From Diphasiastrum complanatum (lineage: Eukaryota > Streptophyta > Lycopodiopsida > Lycopodiales > Lycopodiaceae): a stretch of DNA of 64,000 nt. Position 1 is the first letter of the stretch, and each line of letters begins with the position of its first letter. The translations under genes and the position numbers were made by a program. The notes under the pieces are model-generated. The model saw only the letters and a list, made by a program, of their open reading frames with translations, made no database searches and was not told the origin of the DNA. Positions 9,851 through 21,606 of the stretch are shown here, piece after piece. The stretch lies in the NCBI GenBank assembly GCA_029204225.1, contig CM055112.1:31291996-31355995 (forward strand), written 5' to 3'.

Positions 9851-10925
9851 ATTTCCTATCAAACACTATTTACTTATTACCAATCTATAGTTAAACAATG
9901 TGTTCAACTAACCTGCCTTATCCTAAGGTTAGGAACTCACAAAGTGTAGGACAATTGAATTGTTGATTGTGTCATTCACACTAGATCAACTCTCGTAATT
10001 AAATGTGTGTCATCTTTTTAAACACTATTGACTTTAAATTCATGTTCATATGCCGTCCTAAAAAACTTGTGGTTTGTAGTAGCACTTAACAACATACCTT
10101 AGACAATTTAGAATGTGGAATTTGATTCAGAGAATAAGAAAATTCACATTAATAGGCTGCAGATGTGTCCAGTGCACTACTAGTAGTGCATGGGCCTTGG
10201 AGGGTATAAGTATACCCATTGGGCTCGCACTAGGATATGCTTAATTTTGATGTTAGTAGCTACATGATGTTAGTGTCAATCCTCTCTCCTTTTGAGTGAT
10301 TCATCCATATCAAATAATCCTAAATTTGGATCTAGGTACAATAGTAGTTGCACAAAATCAAATGTCAAATTTTAGACAATTCCACACACAAAATCAATAG
10401 TTTGATTAAGATTAATAGAACATAACAAGATAGAATCAAAATACACACAAAATCTAGTTATAATCTCTATATATATGTTGTTTGACATCAACAAATCATT
10501 TATTATCACTCAAAATCAAGACACAGAATAGACATACATCAAGTATTCCACTCAAAAGTAGAAGAAAACCAAATATGACATAGATAGTATTCACTCCAAG
10601 CCTTCCAAAACTGGAGTACCACTTAGGTTTTGCTATTCCAGTGCAAGCTAAACTAGTCATAATGGCCAAAATTGCCAAGTAAAGCTAAAAATGGACTTTT
10701 GCATGACTAAGTGACTGAGTGAATTTGGGCCCATCTAGAAAGTTGATGATTTACCATACTTTCATGCATGTGAGATAGCTATGTGAAGTTTGCTTGCTAA
10801 TTTTCCCTCATTTAGGCTCAAATACTGAATAGAAAGCTAGAAAACTAGTTGACAATTCTTACACCAGTCAAGGCAATTCATAGTGAAGTAGGTCTAAGTG
10901 GCACACAGATTCCAAGACTCTTCAA
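9851..10925. other. Stretch without recognised features
   Basis: AT-rich sequence with stops in all frames. A minus-strand frame at 10496-10678 has a hydrophobic run (TIYVIFGFLLLLSGILDVC) but no recognisable family. Confidence 0.3.
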
Positions 10926-11207
10926 CTATCTCTTCCGATTTCTAATGTAATACAAACTAAGGTTAGAAGCTTCACTTGGGACACAAGTGTAAAGAACACT
11001 AGGAAAAACCCCTAAGATGAGCATAGGAGAAACAACATGAGACATGTAGGAGCAAAACCTCCCAACCAGTCCTACATCAATCCTGGATCTAGCCCCCGAG
11101 CCATGCCATGTGAATGCTTGAGGAGAAGTAATATGAACAAAGTTGTTGAAGGGAGAATCCCTACCCCAATATACAGAGAATAGATTCATGTGCTTGAACC
11201 CATGCAA
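10926..11207 (-). pseudogene. Possible LINE-type endonuclease fragment
   Basis: The minus-strand frame contains SPQAFTWHGSGARSRIDVGL. Plant L1-type endonucleases end with a block of the form (Y/F)TW-N-x-SRIDR; the FTW...SRID arrangement and spacing fit, with VYWGRDSP some 25 residues upstream where LINEs have D-x-WR. The frame is only 93 codons, and no APE catalytic residues or downstream RT were found. This is a weak family call; a chance match is possible. Confidence 0.35.
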
Positions 11208-11857
11208 TCCCCATGCAATTCAACTATTAATGTAATCCTCATGCCTATATCAGTCAAATATACATGCACTACTCCATATTTCTCAAAGAGAGTGTTGGGG
11301 TCCTCTCAAGGTCATTAGTCACATACAGGCCTTGATATGGAATTAAATCTTGGCATGACCAACAATCTCGAATACCGAAGGGCCAATCTACCATATTAGG
11401 ACTATTCCATGTCCTTAGCTGAATATGGCCATAACATTCTTCTTCCCCTAAATAGGTTCTGTCTTCAGAACGAGAAAGAGAAGACATGAAATTATTTCTT
11501 AAGCATTCAACTTTTGACCAAGAATTATCATTCTTAGTCTAATCTTTTCATTTGAATAAGTATACGGAGATGTATCAATTCTTCGATTGCTTACCTCTAC
11601 ACATGAATAACAACTCAGAATAAAATACACTAAGCTATAAATCATCCAAATAGGTTGATCTTCTCCAAATAAAAGTTCATCACCTTCATGTAATCCAAAT
11701 TACATGAACCATTAGGTGAATTAACTCTTTATTTCTGAGATCAAGTCCAAAAGCTAAAGAAAATTAATTTTTCTGATAATCTAAAATCTATCCACAATTT
11801 CTTATAGATGATAGTGTTTCTTGGTGCAATTGCCCTTAGAATATCTAAATATTCTAA
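11208..11857. other. Stretch without recognised features
   Basis: A minus-strand open frame at 11269-11487 could continue the possible LINE relic upstream, but I recognise no motif in it. Confidence 0.3.
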
Positions 11858-12619
11858 AATACAAAAATTCAATCCATCAAATCCCTAGGAGATCCATCAA
11901 GTCTCAGACTATTATAACTCAATCCAGAGTACTGCAATTACTTTAACGAGTTAATAGCCCCATTTATAGCATCACATGCAAGAAATCAACAATCCATCTA
12001 AATCTCAACAGATGTAACTATCTCCTATAAATCTAGAGATGCTGATTGAACCCATACACATACACATGTAGACTACCATCTATAGCAGAATAAAATCCAC
12101 TAAAATAACCAAAACTCTCGATAAGCAAAAATAATTTACTTACAAGAAATGCATGTGAGATCCAATAGGACTCAATAAGATACTGAAGTAAAGAGATTTA
12201 GACTTCCAAATCAGTAATCTAAAATCTCAACCATTTTAATAGACTGGGAATTGCTCCTCATATTTAAGAATCAATGCATTTTCTAATTGTCATCCGATTT
12301 AATATCCATTTATGATCCGTCAATCACAAATAGTTAGATTCTTATGATTCATCAATCATAATTTTCTAGAATCTAAATGATACTAAATTCCCAAAGGTTA
12401 CTAGACTTTCTGTCTAATACATAACTCAGAAAAGATATAGGAAGTCATTATAAAATCTTCCCCATCTTGGACATATTGGATTTTAAGAATATTTCTCAAA
12501 CTAAATTCTTAACCAAAATATGAGTTATTCAAATTCCGAACCATCAAGTAATCAAAGCCAAAATGCATATTAAAATAATATCAATAAGCAACCTCATCAA
12601 CCCCCCCAAGTACTCCAAC

Positions 12620-14735
12620 TAGGATTAGGTTGATTCACTACAGAAATTTCATGATCGAATTCACTTCTATCCCCACAAAATTGGGATTAATAGCTTCTGA
12701 CACAGATAGTGTTTCGAGTCACCTCAACACTTTCAAAAACCTTATGGAGCAAATGACTACAACTGGCTCAGTCATAGAAGATTCCAATGTCATCATGACT
12801 CTATTATCGAGTCTACCTGAAGTCTACAAAAATTGGGTTATGGCAATTTTAACCTGTAAGCATCTCACGCTATCAAGAGTAATTTCCTTGTTTCTACAAG
12901 AGGAAATCAGAAGAACTCCTCAGGCTTAGAATCGAATCCTCAAGCTCTATATTCAAATTCAGAAGTTCAGATCAAAGTCAACTTATCTTGACAAGAAGAG
13001 CAATATGTAGTCTAGATCGAATTCTGGTCCAGGATCGAAAACTGTTCATCGTTTTAACCAATGTAGAAACTATTCTACAGATATTGTAAGAGGACTGGAC
13101 ACGAAATCAAGGACTGCCGAACTTTGAAGTACAACAACAAATAGAAGAAGCAGTTCCAAGAGCAAGCAAATTCTGCTTCAACCAGTTACTCAATCCAACA
13201 ATAGGAAGAAGATGAAGTAGCTTTCATGACCAAAGTTGGAGAAAAATAGGATATCGATTCCTAGTATCTAGACTCACATATAACTCACCATCGCGACTAG
13301 TTCAAAGACTACAAGTCATTCACCCACTCCCGAGTTGTGCAACTAGGAGACAACTCATCTCATTCCATAAAGGGTAAATAAATAGTCAAAGTTGAATTTC
13401 AGAAAGGTGAAGTCAACGTTCTCCACATTCCAAATGTAACCAAAAATATGCTCTCAGTTAGCATAATCACTGATTCAAGATGGAGGGTCAAATTTGATAC
13501 AAACTGCTGCACCATTCTTGAAAAATCTCATAAAGGATCGCACAACCAAATTCCGATCTAGGGATTCAAGTACAGAAGATTGATATTGATTCTAACAATG
13601 AGTCAAAATCTCAACGGGTCAAATTACATCAGAGGGTCGAAGTTCAACCTAGAAGAGCGAACCGATCCTGACAACCTCCATCTCGATTTATGGATGATGC
13701 GGCTTTGTACAGCAACCAACCACTGTTTCAGAGGCAATGTCTACACTTGATGTTGACCAGTGGAAAGCAGCGATGTGGACACAAAATTCGATTCTCTCAT
13801 AGAGAATCAAACATGGACAGTCATAGAGCTGCCAAAGGATGATGAAGGAAGGCTAAATCGCTTCAAAGTATGATGATGAAGGAAGGCTAAATCGCTACAA
13901 AGACAGGATCATCGCCAAAGTCTATTTCCAAATTCTAGATCTGGATTATTTTGAAACCTTCAACCCAGTTGTCAAGCATGCTTTGATCTGACTACTACTC
14001 TCCTTTGCAGCCACACGAGATCTTGAAGTCCATCAAATGGATGTCTAGACCGCTTTCCTCAACATAACCATCGAAGATTAAATTTATTTGTTGTAGCCAG
14101 AGGGATACAAACTGAAGGGTAAACAACAGCACCTTTGTATGCAAAACACACAAGGCTCTCTACGGGCTGAAACAGTCACCCAAAGCCTAGTTTAAGAAAA
14201 TCAATGCATTTCTAATCAAGAATGGTTTCAATCCAAACTTAGCATACTCGAATGTGTACTTCAAGTCTGTATCAGATTTCTTCATCATCATATTTCTTTA
14301 TGTAGATGATACTCTATTTTTCAATAACAATCTAGATCTAATGAAGGATATGAAATGCATGTTGGCCCAGGAGTACAAAATGACTGATATGGGTCTAGCC
14401 CACTATTGTCTCGGAATCAAAATATTTCGAACACCACCCAGCAAACTGATTTTTATTAGTCAGCAAAGTTATCTCACCATTGTTCTGGAAAAGTATGGAA
14501 TGGCCAACTGCAAATCGAGCTACTTTCCACTTGACTCTAGACTAAAGCTATCAAAGGAACAATCTCCTCGAACTGAGGTAGAAAAAGAAGAAGCAATATC
14601 TGTTTCACTCCATCATTGGCTCACTAATCTACACAATGATCTGCACACAACTAGACCTTGCATATTCGATTAGTTCACTCAGCCAGTTCCTATCGAATAT
14701 AAAGTTAATGTTAAATCTTAAGATCAAAGGTTTTT
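12620..14735 (+). pseudogene. Ty1/copia gag-pol relic
   Basis: Pieces in order: Gag (SVSSHLNTFKNLMEQM, NVIMTLLSSLPEVYKNWVM, LTLSRVISLFLQEE; 12700-12925), half a zinc knuckle (CKRTGHEIKDC, 13089-13121), a degraded protease (about 13245-13300, catalytic D-S-G lost), LLSV-type pre-integrase words (about 13430-13560), then RT (RLNRYKDRIIAKV, about 13884-13922; HQMDV, 14032; FLYVDDTLFFNN, 14293-14328; MTDMGLAHYCLGIKIF). Integrase is missing. Many stops and frameshifts. The last long open piece is 14254-14673, covering the RT palm with an intact YVDD. A polypurine tract and LTR start follow at 14749. Confidence 0.85.
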
Positions 14736-14748
14736 GGGATCTACATTA

Positions 14749-14800
14749 AGGGGGAGTGCTAGATTTTTAATGCTCAGCCTTAAAAACATTCACGTAATGA
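14749..14800 (+). mobile_element. Polypurine tract and start of copia 3' LTR
   Basis: taagggggag followed by TGCTAGATTTTTAATGCTCAG. The duplicate at 63602-63640 has TGTTAGATTTTTAATG, the expected TG start. The LTR is cut short by a minus-strand copia gag beginning near 14800. Confidence 0.7.
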
Positions 14801-15355
14801 GCATCTTGAACAAACTGCTGAAGTCCGATCCTCAAGGGTGAGGTTGCCTTGTTTGCTCTCTCCTTGTGCATTCTTTTTCTTGTAACACTTGCCTGCAATG
14901 TGCCCCTTCTTTCCACAAAAAAGCACTTGAGTTTGGCTTTGTTCTTCTTTCCACCTTTGGAGCTTGATGGTTGACCATCATTCTTGGTCTCCCTCGACTG
15001 GATCTTCTTCTTGGACTTTGCCTTTCATTTACTTGAGAAGTTGACCTTCTTTAAGGAACCAATCCTTTACTTGACGTGAAGGATTCTACTCTTCTCGGCC
15101 ACAAGCACACTATGGAGCTTGTCAGTAGAAGGTACAGCATCTTGAATAGCAAAGCTTTGTACAAGATTGGAGAACTCATCTCCAAGACCATTCAAAGATT
15201 TGAACAAGCTCATCATCTTGAATACCCTCACTTATGATGTTCTCAAGACATACTCTTGAGCACTCTCATCACTCCCTCTAATGCCTTGAGGAACTCTATT
15301 TCTTAACATAAGCACTCTAGAGGTATTTTTGGATTCATAAATCCCCCTTAAGGAG
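14800..15355 (-). pseudogene. Ty1/copia Gag C-terminal fragment with zinc knuckle
   Basis: On the minus strand this reads a late Gag capsid segment (LNGLGDEFSNLVQSF, AVPSTDKLHSVLVAEKS), a Lys/Ser-rich linker (SKKKIQSRETKND, QPSSSKGGKKNK), and a CCHC knuckle region. The first cysteine pair is CFF + frameshift here because of an extra A in the poly-A of the Lys codons (about 14918), whereas the duplicate at 63685-63924 keeps CFFCGKKGHIAAEC. The frame stops soon after. Related in sequence to the 2962-3888 Gag. Confidence 0.75.
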
Positions 15356-15362
15356 ATAGACA

Positions 15363-15532
15363 AAATTACATTCGAATCCAGGTAGACAACTTCTTATTCG
15401 AAGCCAGACTTTACCAGCTAGCGCATTTCCACACATACTAGGCAGACAGAATTCTATTCAAACCCAGGTAGACAGAATTCTATTCGAATATGGACAGACA
15501 AAATTCGATTCGAATATAGTCAGACAGCGATC
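15363..15532. repeat. Imperfect tandem repeat, about 27-nt unit
   Basis: Five or six units of the type (c)caggtagacagaattctattcgaata follow each other; the units at about 15437-15535 are closest. It lies between block B and block C and is not seen elsewhere in the window. Confidence 0.7.
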
Positions 15533-15573
15533 GCCCTGTGAATTCCTAGTGCAGATGTGTCTTTCCTCTCTAT

Positions 15574-15818
15574 TGACAAACTTAGGACATGCCCATGAGT
15601 ATAGCACATGCCATAAAAAATACATTGTACAGGCTAATTTCCCTACGTGTGGCTACCCAGCTAACCCAAGTAGTCGTCTACGGGACAAGTGCCCGACTGA
15701 TATAATGATAGTGGGTCACGTCCCAATCACTACTGAAAATAGTAAACTGACTAACTGTACAGTTATTACAATATCACATTTGAAGCTTATAATAATGAAT
15801 TAGATCAAAACTGATTTC
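15574..15818 (-). mobile_element. Truncated LTR, family R
   Basis: The reverse complement matches the 5' half of the LTR at 29428-29909 (gtgacccactat, gctagccgggtag, gcatgtcc). It ends against a polypurine tract read on the minus strand as TTGAGCTTAAGGGAGAG (15819-15843 region). Only about half of the LTR remains. Confidence 0.7.
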
Positions 15819-17560
15819 TAACTCTCTCCCTTAAGCTCAAATGTGATAAGAGTGAAAAACAATATTTTGTAGCAATGTCTGGAGTGTCCAAAAGATGCTA
15901 TACATGTCCTGCTACTCTATACTTGGCTCACGCTCAAGCACACCAACAAACCACCAGGTTTGACTCACAAAGTGTCATGCAAACACAATGCTCATACAGA
16001 GAGTCTACCATACTTTCGACCAACTGACTCATCCCCATCCAACACACAAATGGACCACATGAGCCACATGGCTCAAACTGAGGAAATCTCACTGCCACCA
16101 TGAGACTTACATCCTCCATCTAACTAGGCTGACATCCTATCAGGCACTTACAAGCACAAACCTGTAAAGCTGACATAAACCTGAGGAAATCTTACTGCCA
16201 CCAAAAGATTGTGCCCTCACCAAATAGACAACTAGTAGACAATGACAAGTCAACGAGCATCAAATGATTAATTTAATTCTAACGTAGCAAATGCACAGTC
16301 ACACAAAACTTAGACTCATATCTAGACTCCCTGTGACAAGGTAACATGCAAGTACACATTCATGCAAACCAATACGAATACGTCAAATACATGACCAGAC
16401 TTGGGTAAACTATGGTATCTTGTCGTACCACCACCTGTCACCTGTAGATCTACTGCTGCTACGCCACTGGTCACCAAATCAGGTCCTTAACCATGGCCTG
16501 CACCTGTACCAATATGCCCTCATGTCCAAGCATATCACATAGATGTCCTCATACATCATCCAAGATCAACCATCTCGAACCAATGAAAGCTCCAAGCCTC
16601 ATCTATGATGTATCTCCCAAACAAAACCATGCTCCAAGATGCTTTGCCTTGACATCCTGTCCAATAAGCCCTAAAAGCTGATCCCCATCCATTCTCCATG
16701 CTCCAAGCACAAGAGTCTATCAAGAACTCACTGAATGAATGTACACAAACCTCACCATAGGCTATACTTAAGCAGTTCGCCCATCTCCCAAAGACCTCCC
16801 CATTGAAGCCAATGTCCAAAATTAGCCCCCTCTTGTAATGCCAACCTATACTCCCAAATGAGCACACCATGAAGTCCTCTCCATCACTGTCCCCTCCAGT
16901 AGATTGCTAGCAAACCACTCACCATAGTGTTTGCCCTCTGATCACACCCCGTGCGATCTCCATCCGCTCTCTAGCCTAGAGTTAACTCCCAAAGCTTCAC
17001 GCTTTGCCCTTTTACATTTGCAGCTACCTGATTCCATCATGAATCCCACCTGTAAGTCTTGTCCATCAAATGACTCAAGTCCAATATAATATAGCTCTCC
17101 CCTGATGATCATCTCATGTCATCCTATAGTGGTATCCCTACTAGGTATCCCAATGCCATCCCTGATCACAAAGATCTGAGCATCTACCCTATAGTGCCCA
17201 CCCGTATTCCCCCAAGCTAGCTCCAAGCTGCTCCTATGAATAGTTCAAAACCACTCCCTGAGAATACACTGAGATGTGAACTCCAAAGACACCATCAATT
17301 CCCTCACATAATTGTGCATGCCAATATCCCTCCAAGTGAGTCTGTGAGATCTTCCATGGCCCAAACCAAACGATATGCACCCTACTATGAGAGTGTTCCT
17401 CCAAAACACTACTTGACATTGGTTGGTTCAAACCCCAAGAGTTGAACTTGATCACGAGATTTTTTCACCCGCAACCGGCATACCATGCCTGTGATTGCTT
17501 GCCCTCTCAAAATTGTGACCAATCATGAGTAGTCACGCTGCCAAACTGCACTTTCGTCAC
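15819..17560 (-). mobile_element. Noncoding 3' interior of family R retroelement
   Basis: Reverse complement of the sequence at about 28420-29427, extended upstream. There are stops in all six frames; short open pieces (for example 16556-16870) show no conserved protein and differ among copies mostly by frame-neutral changes. I read this as the long 3' untranslated interior of a non-autonomous LTR element. Confidence 0.6.
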
Positions 17561-19067
17561 TCCGCTCAATAGAATGTTGATGAAAACTCCCCCAAACACG
17601 TTTCTCCCTGCTCTGCGATCTCACTCTGTCTGCTGGCTCTGAGCAGCCAGTTTCAAAGGGTCATTGTGGCCCAAGGATGGCCAAAATAGGTGCCTTCTAG
17701 CCAAGGATAGGACCTTCGACAAAATTAGCTTGCAAAATAACTGGTTTTTCGTTTTGGAGATTCTTAATGAAGTGAAGTTCACTTTGAGCTTCGGGTCCCT
17801 TCACTGCATTTCTTTTGAAGATTTTTAATGGGAATTCTTAAGAACTGGCCTTCAAGTTTTCATAGGCCCTTTCAAACGCATCCATGCCTTTGCTTAGCAT
17901 GTTATGGCCCACGTTGCTCCCTGAGAAGTCAATCTCAAGCGTCCATCGCGATGGCACCCGATCCTACAGTTCAAATGCTCTCTGTGCACTGAACTCATTT
18001 CTTGTATGCACCAAAAGCTCACGGCCGCCAGCTGCTCCTACGGATTGGAGCACGTGACACCTTCTCTCTTTCTTCCTCCCTTCTAAACTCTCTCCAAGGT
18101 TTTACAACTATGGAGACTGATCTGATTGCAGCCCTTTGGTTAGGTTCACATTAGCTATTGCTATTTACAAATCTAAAATAGGTTGCCTGTAGTGGAAGAT
18201 CCATGCCTTTTGACCCTACAAACCCTAGCCAACAAAGAAAGGAGATTTCTTGGGCTTTTCTCAGCCTTTTGTTGAGCTTGTTCTTGCAGCTACCACCACC
18301 ACAAAGGTCGCCCTACCTCTGGTGTTCTGAGGCAATTTACGGCTTCTTGATTGGTGCTCAATTGACTACAAATAGTTTTTCTGAGAAAGCCTTCAATAGC
18401 TCATAGAATCTGAAAATTTTGCAATTTTCTCATATTTCCACCCAATCTGCTCCTTCAAATTTCTATGGCTCTCTATCACTGCTCTTTGCAGACCCCTTAA
18501 TGTTCTTGAGATCACAGTACATTGGGTCTATAAATGGTAGATCTCCTATGGCCCTCTTAATGGTATCTCTCAGTGATATGTAGGAATTTAGCTCCCCATA
18601 AGTGGAAGTATTCACATTTATTGCTCTTCAATGAAAATCATGCATAACAGTGCTATAACAAGACTACCATTTAGGATCAAAAATTTCCTCACTAATGCTT
18701 CTTGCTCACATGCATTGTTCAGAAGTTTCTTAATTTTTTTCGCACATTGCCTTTCCTTGCTTAAAGAAATTCTTACCCATTGTTTTCTCTCATATCAATC
18801 ATCTTCAATGGAGTCTATCTGGTTCAGGGATAGTTGCATGTGCATACGAGTTGTCCTCGTCATGGTTTAATTCTTATCCTATGGTAGTGTGTTCCAACCA
18901 TCATAAGTTTAATCCTTACTCCCGTGTTCCAAGGAGATGAGGGTTATTTGCATTAACTAACTCAAAGAGACGTCCACCCGATACACTTAGCAATTTATAG
19001 CTATTGCACTATTTTCTTGAAACTTGATTTCTTTTCAAACTGAAAAACTTTCTATAATGCAGCCACG
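17561..19067. repeat. Right part of block C, unclassified
   Basis: 1.5 kb almost identical to 52946-54451. It contains a CACGTG word (about 18052), a CT-rich tract and several short open frames such as 18203-18406, but no recognised family. It could be a 5' leader or another repeat. No gene is claimed. Confidence 0.4.
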
Positions 19068-19360
19068 TTTGGTGGTGTTCCAATTGTTAGAGGTAAAGCC
19101 AACCTTGCACTGGTTGTCTTTGGCAAACACTGCTGGTGGCATTTTCTCTACACAATATGAACATGTCCACTACTATTCTTGTTAAAGCACAAGCAGTGGC
19201 AGGACTTAATGAGGTCAGTTGCGATGCTGACAATGTAATGGTAACTGACAATGTGGTATCTGCTTTGGGAAAGATTTATCAATTCCAAAGAGAGTTCATT
19301 GATGTTGCACATGTTTGCGACCAGCGTTTCAAGCTTTATGTGCAGATATTGGAAAGATAA
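19068..19360 (+). pseudogene. Importin-5 (karyopherin beta-3) exon relic
   Basis: The frame reads LNEVSCDADNVMVTDNVVSA then LGKIYQFQREFIDVAHV. Plant importin-5 proteins, nuclear import receptors built of HEAT repeats, have a closely similar block near the C-terminus (NVMAYDNAVSALGKICQFHR). The expected upstream block (AVYGIGVHAQFGSP) is kept only in the right-arm copy at 36699-37047. In this arm the exon begins at the duplication border, and the two blocks are separated by non-matching sequence and a frame change. It is a single-exon relic, not a gene. Confidence 0.7.
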
Positions 19361-20155
19361 ATAAAGTAGCATGAAATTACTTGATAACATCATGGTTTTT
19401 ATAAGCTTCACTTAATTAGAAATGGTTCTGAGTAGTTCTTTTCTTTGAATATGCTCGGGTAGGAATTTCATATTGTTGTTTTCCTCCTTTGAATCTTAAT
19501 AACTTTGGCCTCATTTACTACTTTTAATAGACTTCATATAACCTAAGAAATTGTCGTTCAATCCACTTCTTCCATTTCAGTATTTGATGATAGTCTACTG
19601 TTGGAGACTAGAAATCCGGCAGGTCTCCTGCATAGGATCATACAAAATGATGATGATTTTGTCCATTCTACAAGCAGACTGGCAAGGTATAGTCCTATGA
19701 TCAGACATAACCTATGAATGCAAATGTGCGTTCACATAAACAAGACTCATTCCCGTAAACATACATGATTCCAATGAGACATATGATAGCTTATCACGAG
19801 CCCAAATAACTTGTATTTGATAGCTTTATTACTCTAATCCATACATCATCAGGATACATAACCCAACAGAAATCATCTATTCTTCAATTAGTAAACTGGA
19901 AAATGAGTTGACGTGATGCTGGATATGCACGATGCAAACAATATGCTTCATTGCAACGGTCACGAGTCATAGACTCAATTAACTTCTGCAGTTTCTGCAT
20001 TTCGAGTATAATTCAATGGGCTGCTCCAGACTGCAAGCCTGTTTTACATTTACGTTTTATAGAAAATAGAGACGCATCAAAAAACTCAATGTTCTACCAG
20101 TAAGTGACGAAAATCATCTGTGAGAGTTTCTTTGTAATGAGAAATATGCCATTCC

Positions 20156-21606
20156 TTAATAGAACTGTTGTCCACTGAAGGTTTGACCAAACTGCCAATT
20201 TAAAGGGGCAACATCGTAAGAGGTTATTTTCCTTCCATCGGCTGTCGTGACTTGAAAGGATAAACTTTGACCTACGAGCACAGTGTCACATTCCCAATTT
20301 TGTCCCCAGTTCCGCTTCATGCTAATCCAACCCGTCTCGCAGCCTTTAACTGAAACATCAGATACGTCGCCCACGCCACCCACATTACTGACCAACACGA
20401 GATTAAACCAGGGGTTGCCGTTTATGGTGAAACGCATACCTCCTTGTTTGTGGCATGGCACTCTGCAGGCATCAGTCACATATTTCAGTCTTTTCACGTC
20501 AAAAGGTCCGTGCTAAAATTTTAAAATACTACCCTCTAGAAGTGTCGCCTTTAACGAATATCTTACAGGAGTATAAGAAGTGCAATATCGTCATTTCTTT
20601 GAATGGATGTATCCCAGTCATACCGAATGCTGACATGTACTAGCATCAGTTCTCAATTATTGAAAGCAAATAAATTTTAGTTCAAGGTCTAACAGACCAC
20701 CCAAGTGCAAAAATAGGTTACGATTGTTGGGTTATGTAGAAAAGAGCAGCTACTGGAAACTAAAAGAGTGCATGCAAACTAAGAGAGCACAGGCAGAGAG
20801 AGATAGAGCATTAGACGTCAACAAACACACACGTGTTTTGCTTGACACGAACAACGATAATTGTTGAGCGGTAATTTAATTGTAGCTTGACTGGAATTAT
20901 AGTAATAGCTTAAGACGAACGTCAGTAAAGTCAAATGAAATATGCAACATTCGGAAGCTCGCACTGTATATCTAGATAGGCTAGACCGACCAATGTCTAT
21001 AAGCTGCTACCTTCAATAGAGAACAGGGACAATGCCTGCACGCTAAAAAGCGATTTGAGAGAACGCCGGCTGTGACATATCAAAGTGCTCTCTCGGAAGG
21101 TTGCACCAACCTCCATCGTCATTAGGAAGTAAGTCGTTTGGAGGGCATAAGTTTGTAGCAGTAACAAAACAGATGGATTTCCAGGGTTGCACCACTGGGT
21201 ATCGTTCCAACACTTGATTTCGTAGCATCCTCCACAAACTGCGCCGTTGTTGAATAGTACGGTGCTGAGTGCTGCTGTATTTGTACCATAACCCTGGCTG
21301 TAGAGGTTGCCATATCTGCATGCACCATCTAATCACAGCAAGAGGAAGTATGACTGGCAGAGTGTCATTAACCAATTTAATGTTCAAAGTACTGTAGCTG
21401 TTATACAATGTATGCCCTACTTGCAGAGGTAAAGCGAGTGACTTACCCATTGTGCCAGTTGCGTCGCTGCCTCCATAGAAAGTAGCATGTGCCTCATTCC
21501 AGTGCCTTCAAGACGGTTCAGATGAATATCGTGCTTGCAAATCATGGCAATAGCTTAGAATTAACATCGTCGCCAATGAAGCTGGTAGTGGCATGAAATG
21601 ATCCAT
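20156..21606 (-). pseudogene. Alpha-expansin pseudogene (three exons, inverted copy)
   Basis: Exons by comparison with 34605-35923: exon 1 21606-21447, exon 2 21328-21011 (one base short), exon 3 20462-20156, all with GT-AG borders. Disabling changes: TGG to TGA at codon 33 (21508-21510), a one-base deletion near 21167-21171 (CCATCTGTGTTTG became CCATCTGTTTTG), TGG to TAG (21043-21045) and CGA to TGA (21013-21015). All three nonsense changes are C:G to T:A transitions. A GGA to AGA change also alters GACGYG to GACRYG. Exon 3 is fully open and nearly identical to the intact copy. Expansins loosen cell walls outside the cell; this copy cannot encode one. Its 5' part could still be transcribed. 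Confidence 0.9.

Larger units (their letters stand above)
11858..15330. repeat. Direct duplication block B (partner 60535-64000)
   Basis: Near-collinear with 60535 to the window end, from tacaaaaattcaatcc through the opposed copia gag. The block carries about 700 nt of AT-rich leader, a plus-strand copia relic and a minus-strand copia gag. This copy lacks about 330 nt of gag near 12690 that the partner keeps at about 61363-61675; small indels otherwise. Confidence 0.85.
15574..19067. repeat. Direct duplication block C (partner 50742-54451)
   Basis: High-identity direct copy of 50742-54451, starting at tgacaaacttaggacatgcc and ending at atgcagccacg. The chief difference is about 240 nt present at about 52722-52945 and absent near 17555, with a gtcac microhomology at the junction. 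The left edge truncates an LTR; the right edge abuts the left arm of the expansin inverted repeat. Confidence 0.9.

Noticed and set aside
16493..17455. Several overlapping open frames in block C (and 51659-52621 in C') that look like small proteins
   Set aside because: They occur on both strands, have no recognisable domain, and coincide with noncoding interior of a retroelement whose third copy has stops at different places.
18203..18406. A 67-codon frame with a hydrophobic run, repeated at 53587-53790
   Set aside because: Conservation is explained by the recent direct duplication; substitutions do not favour synonymous positions and no family is recognised.
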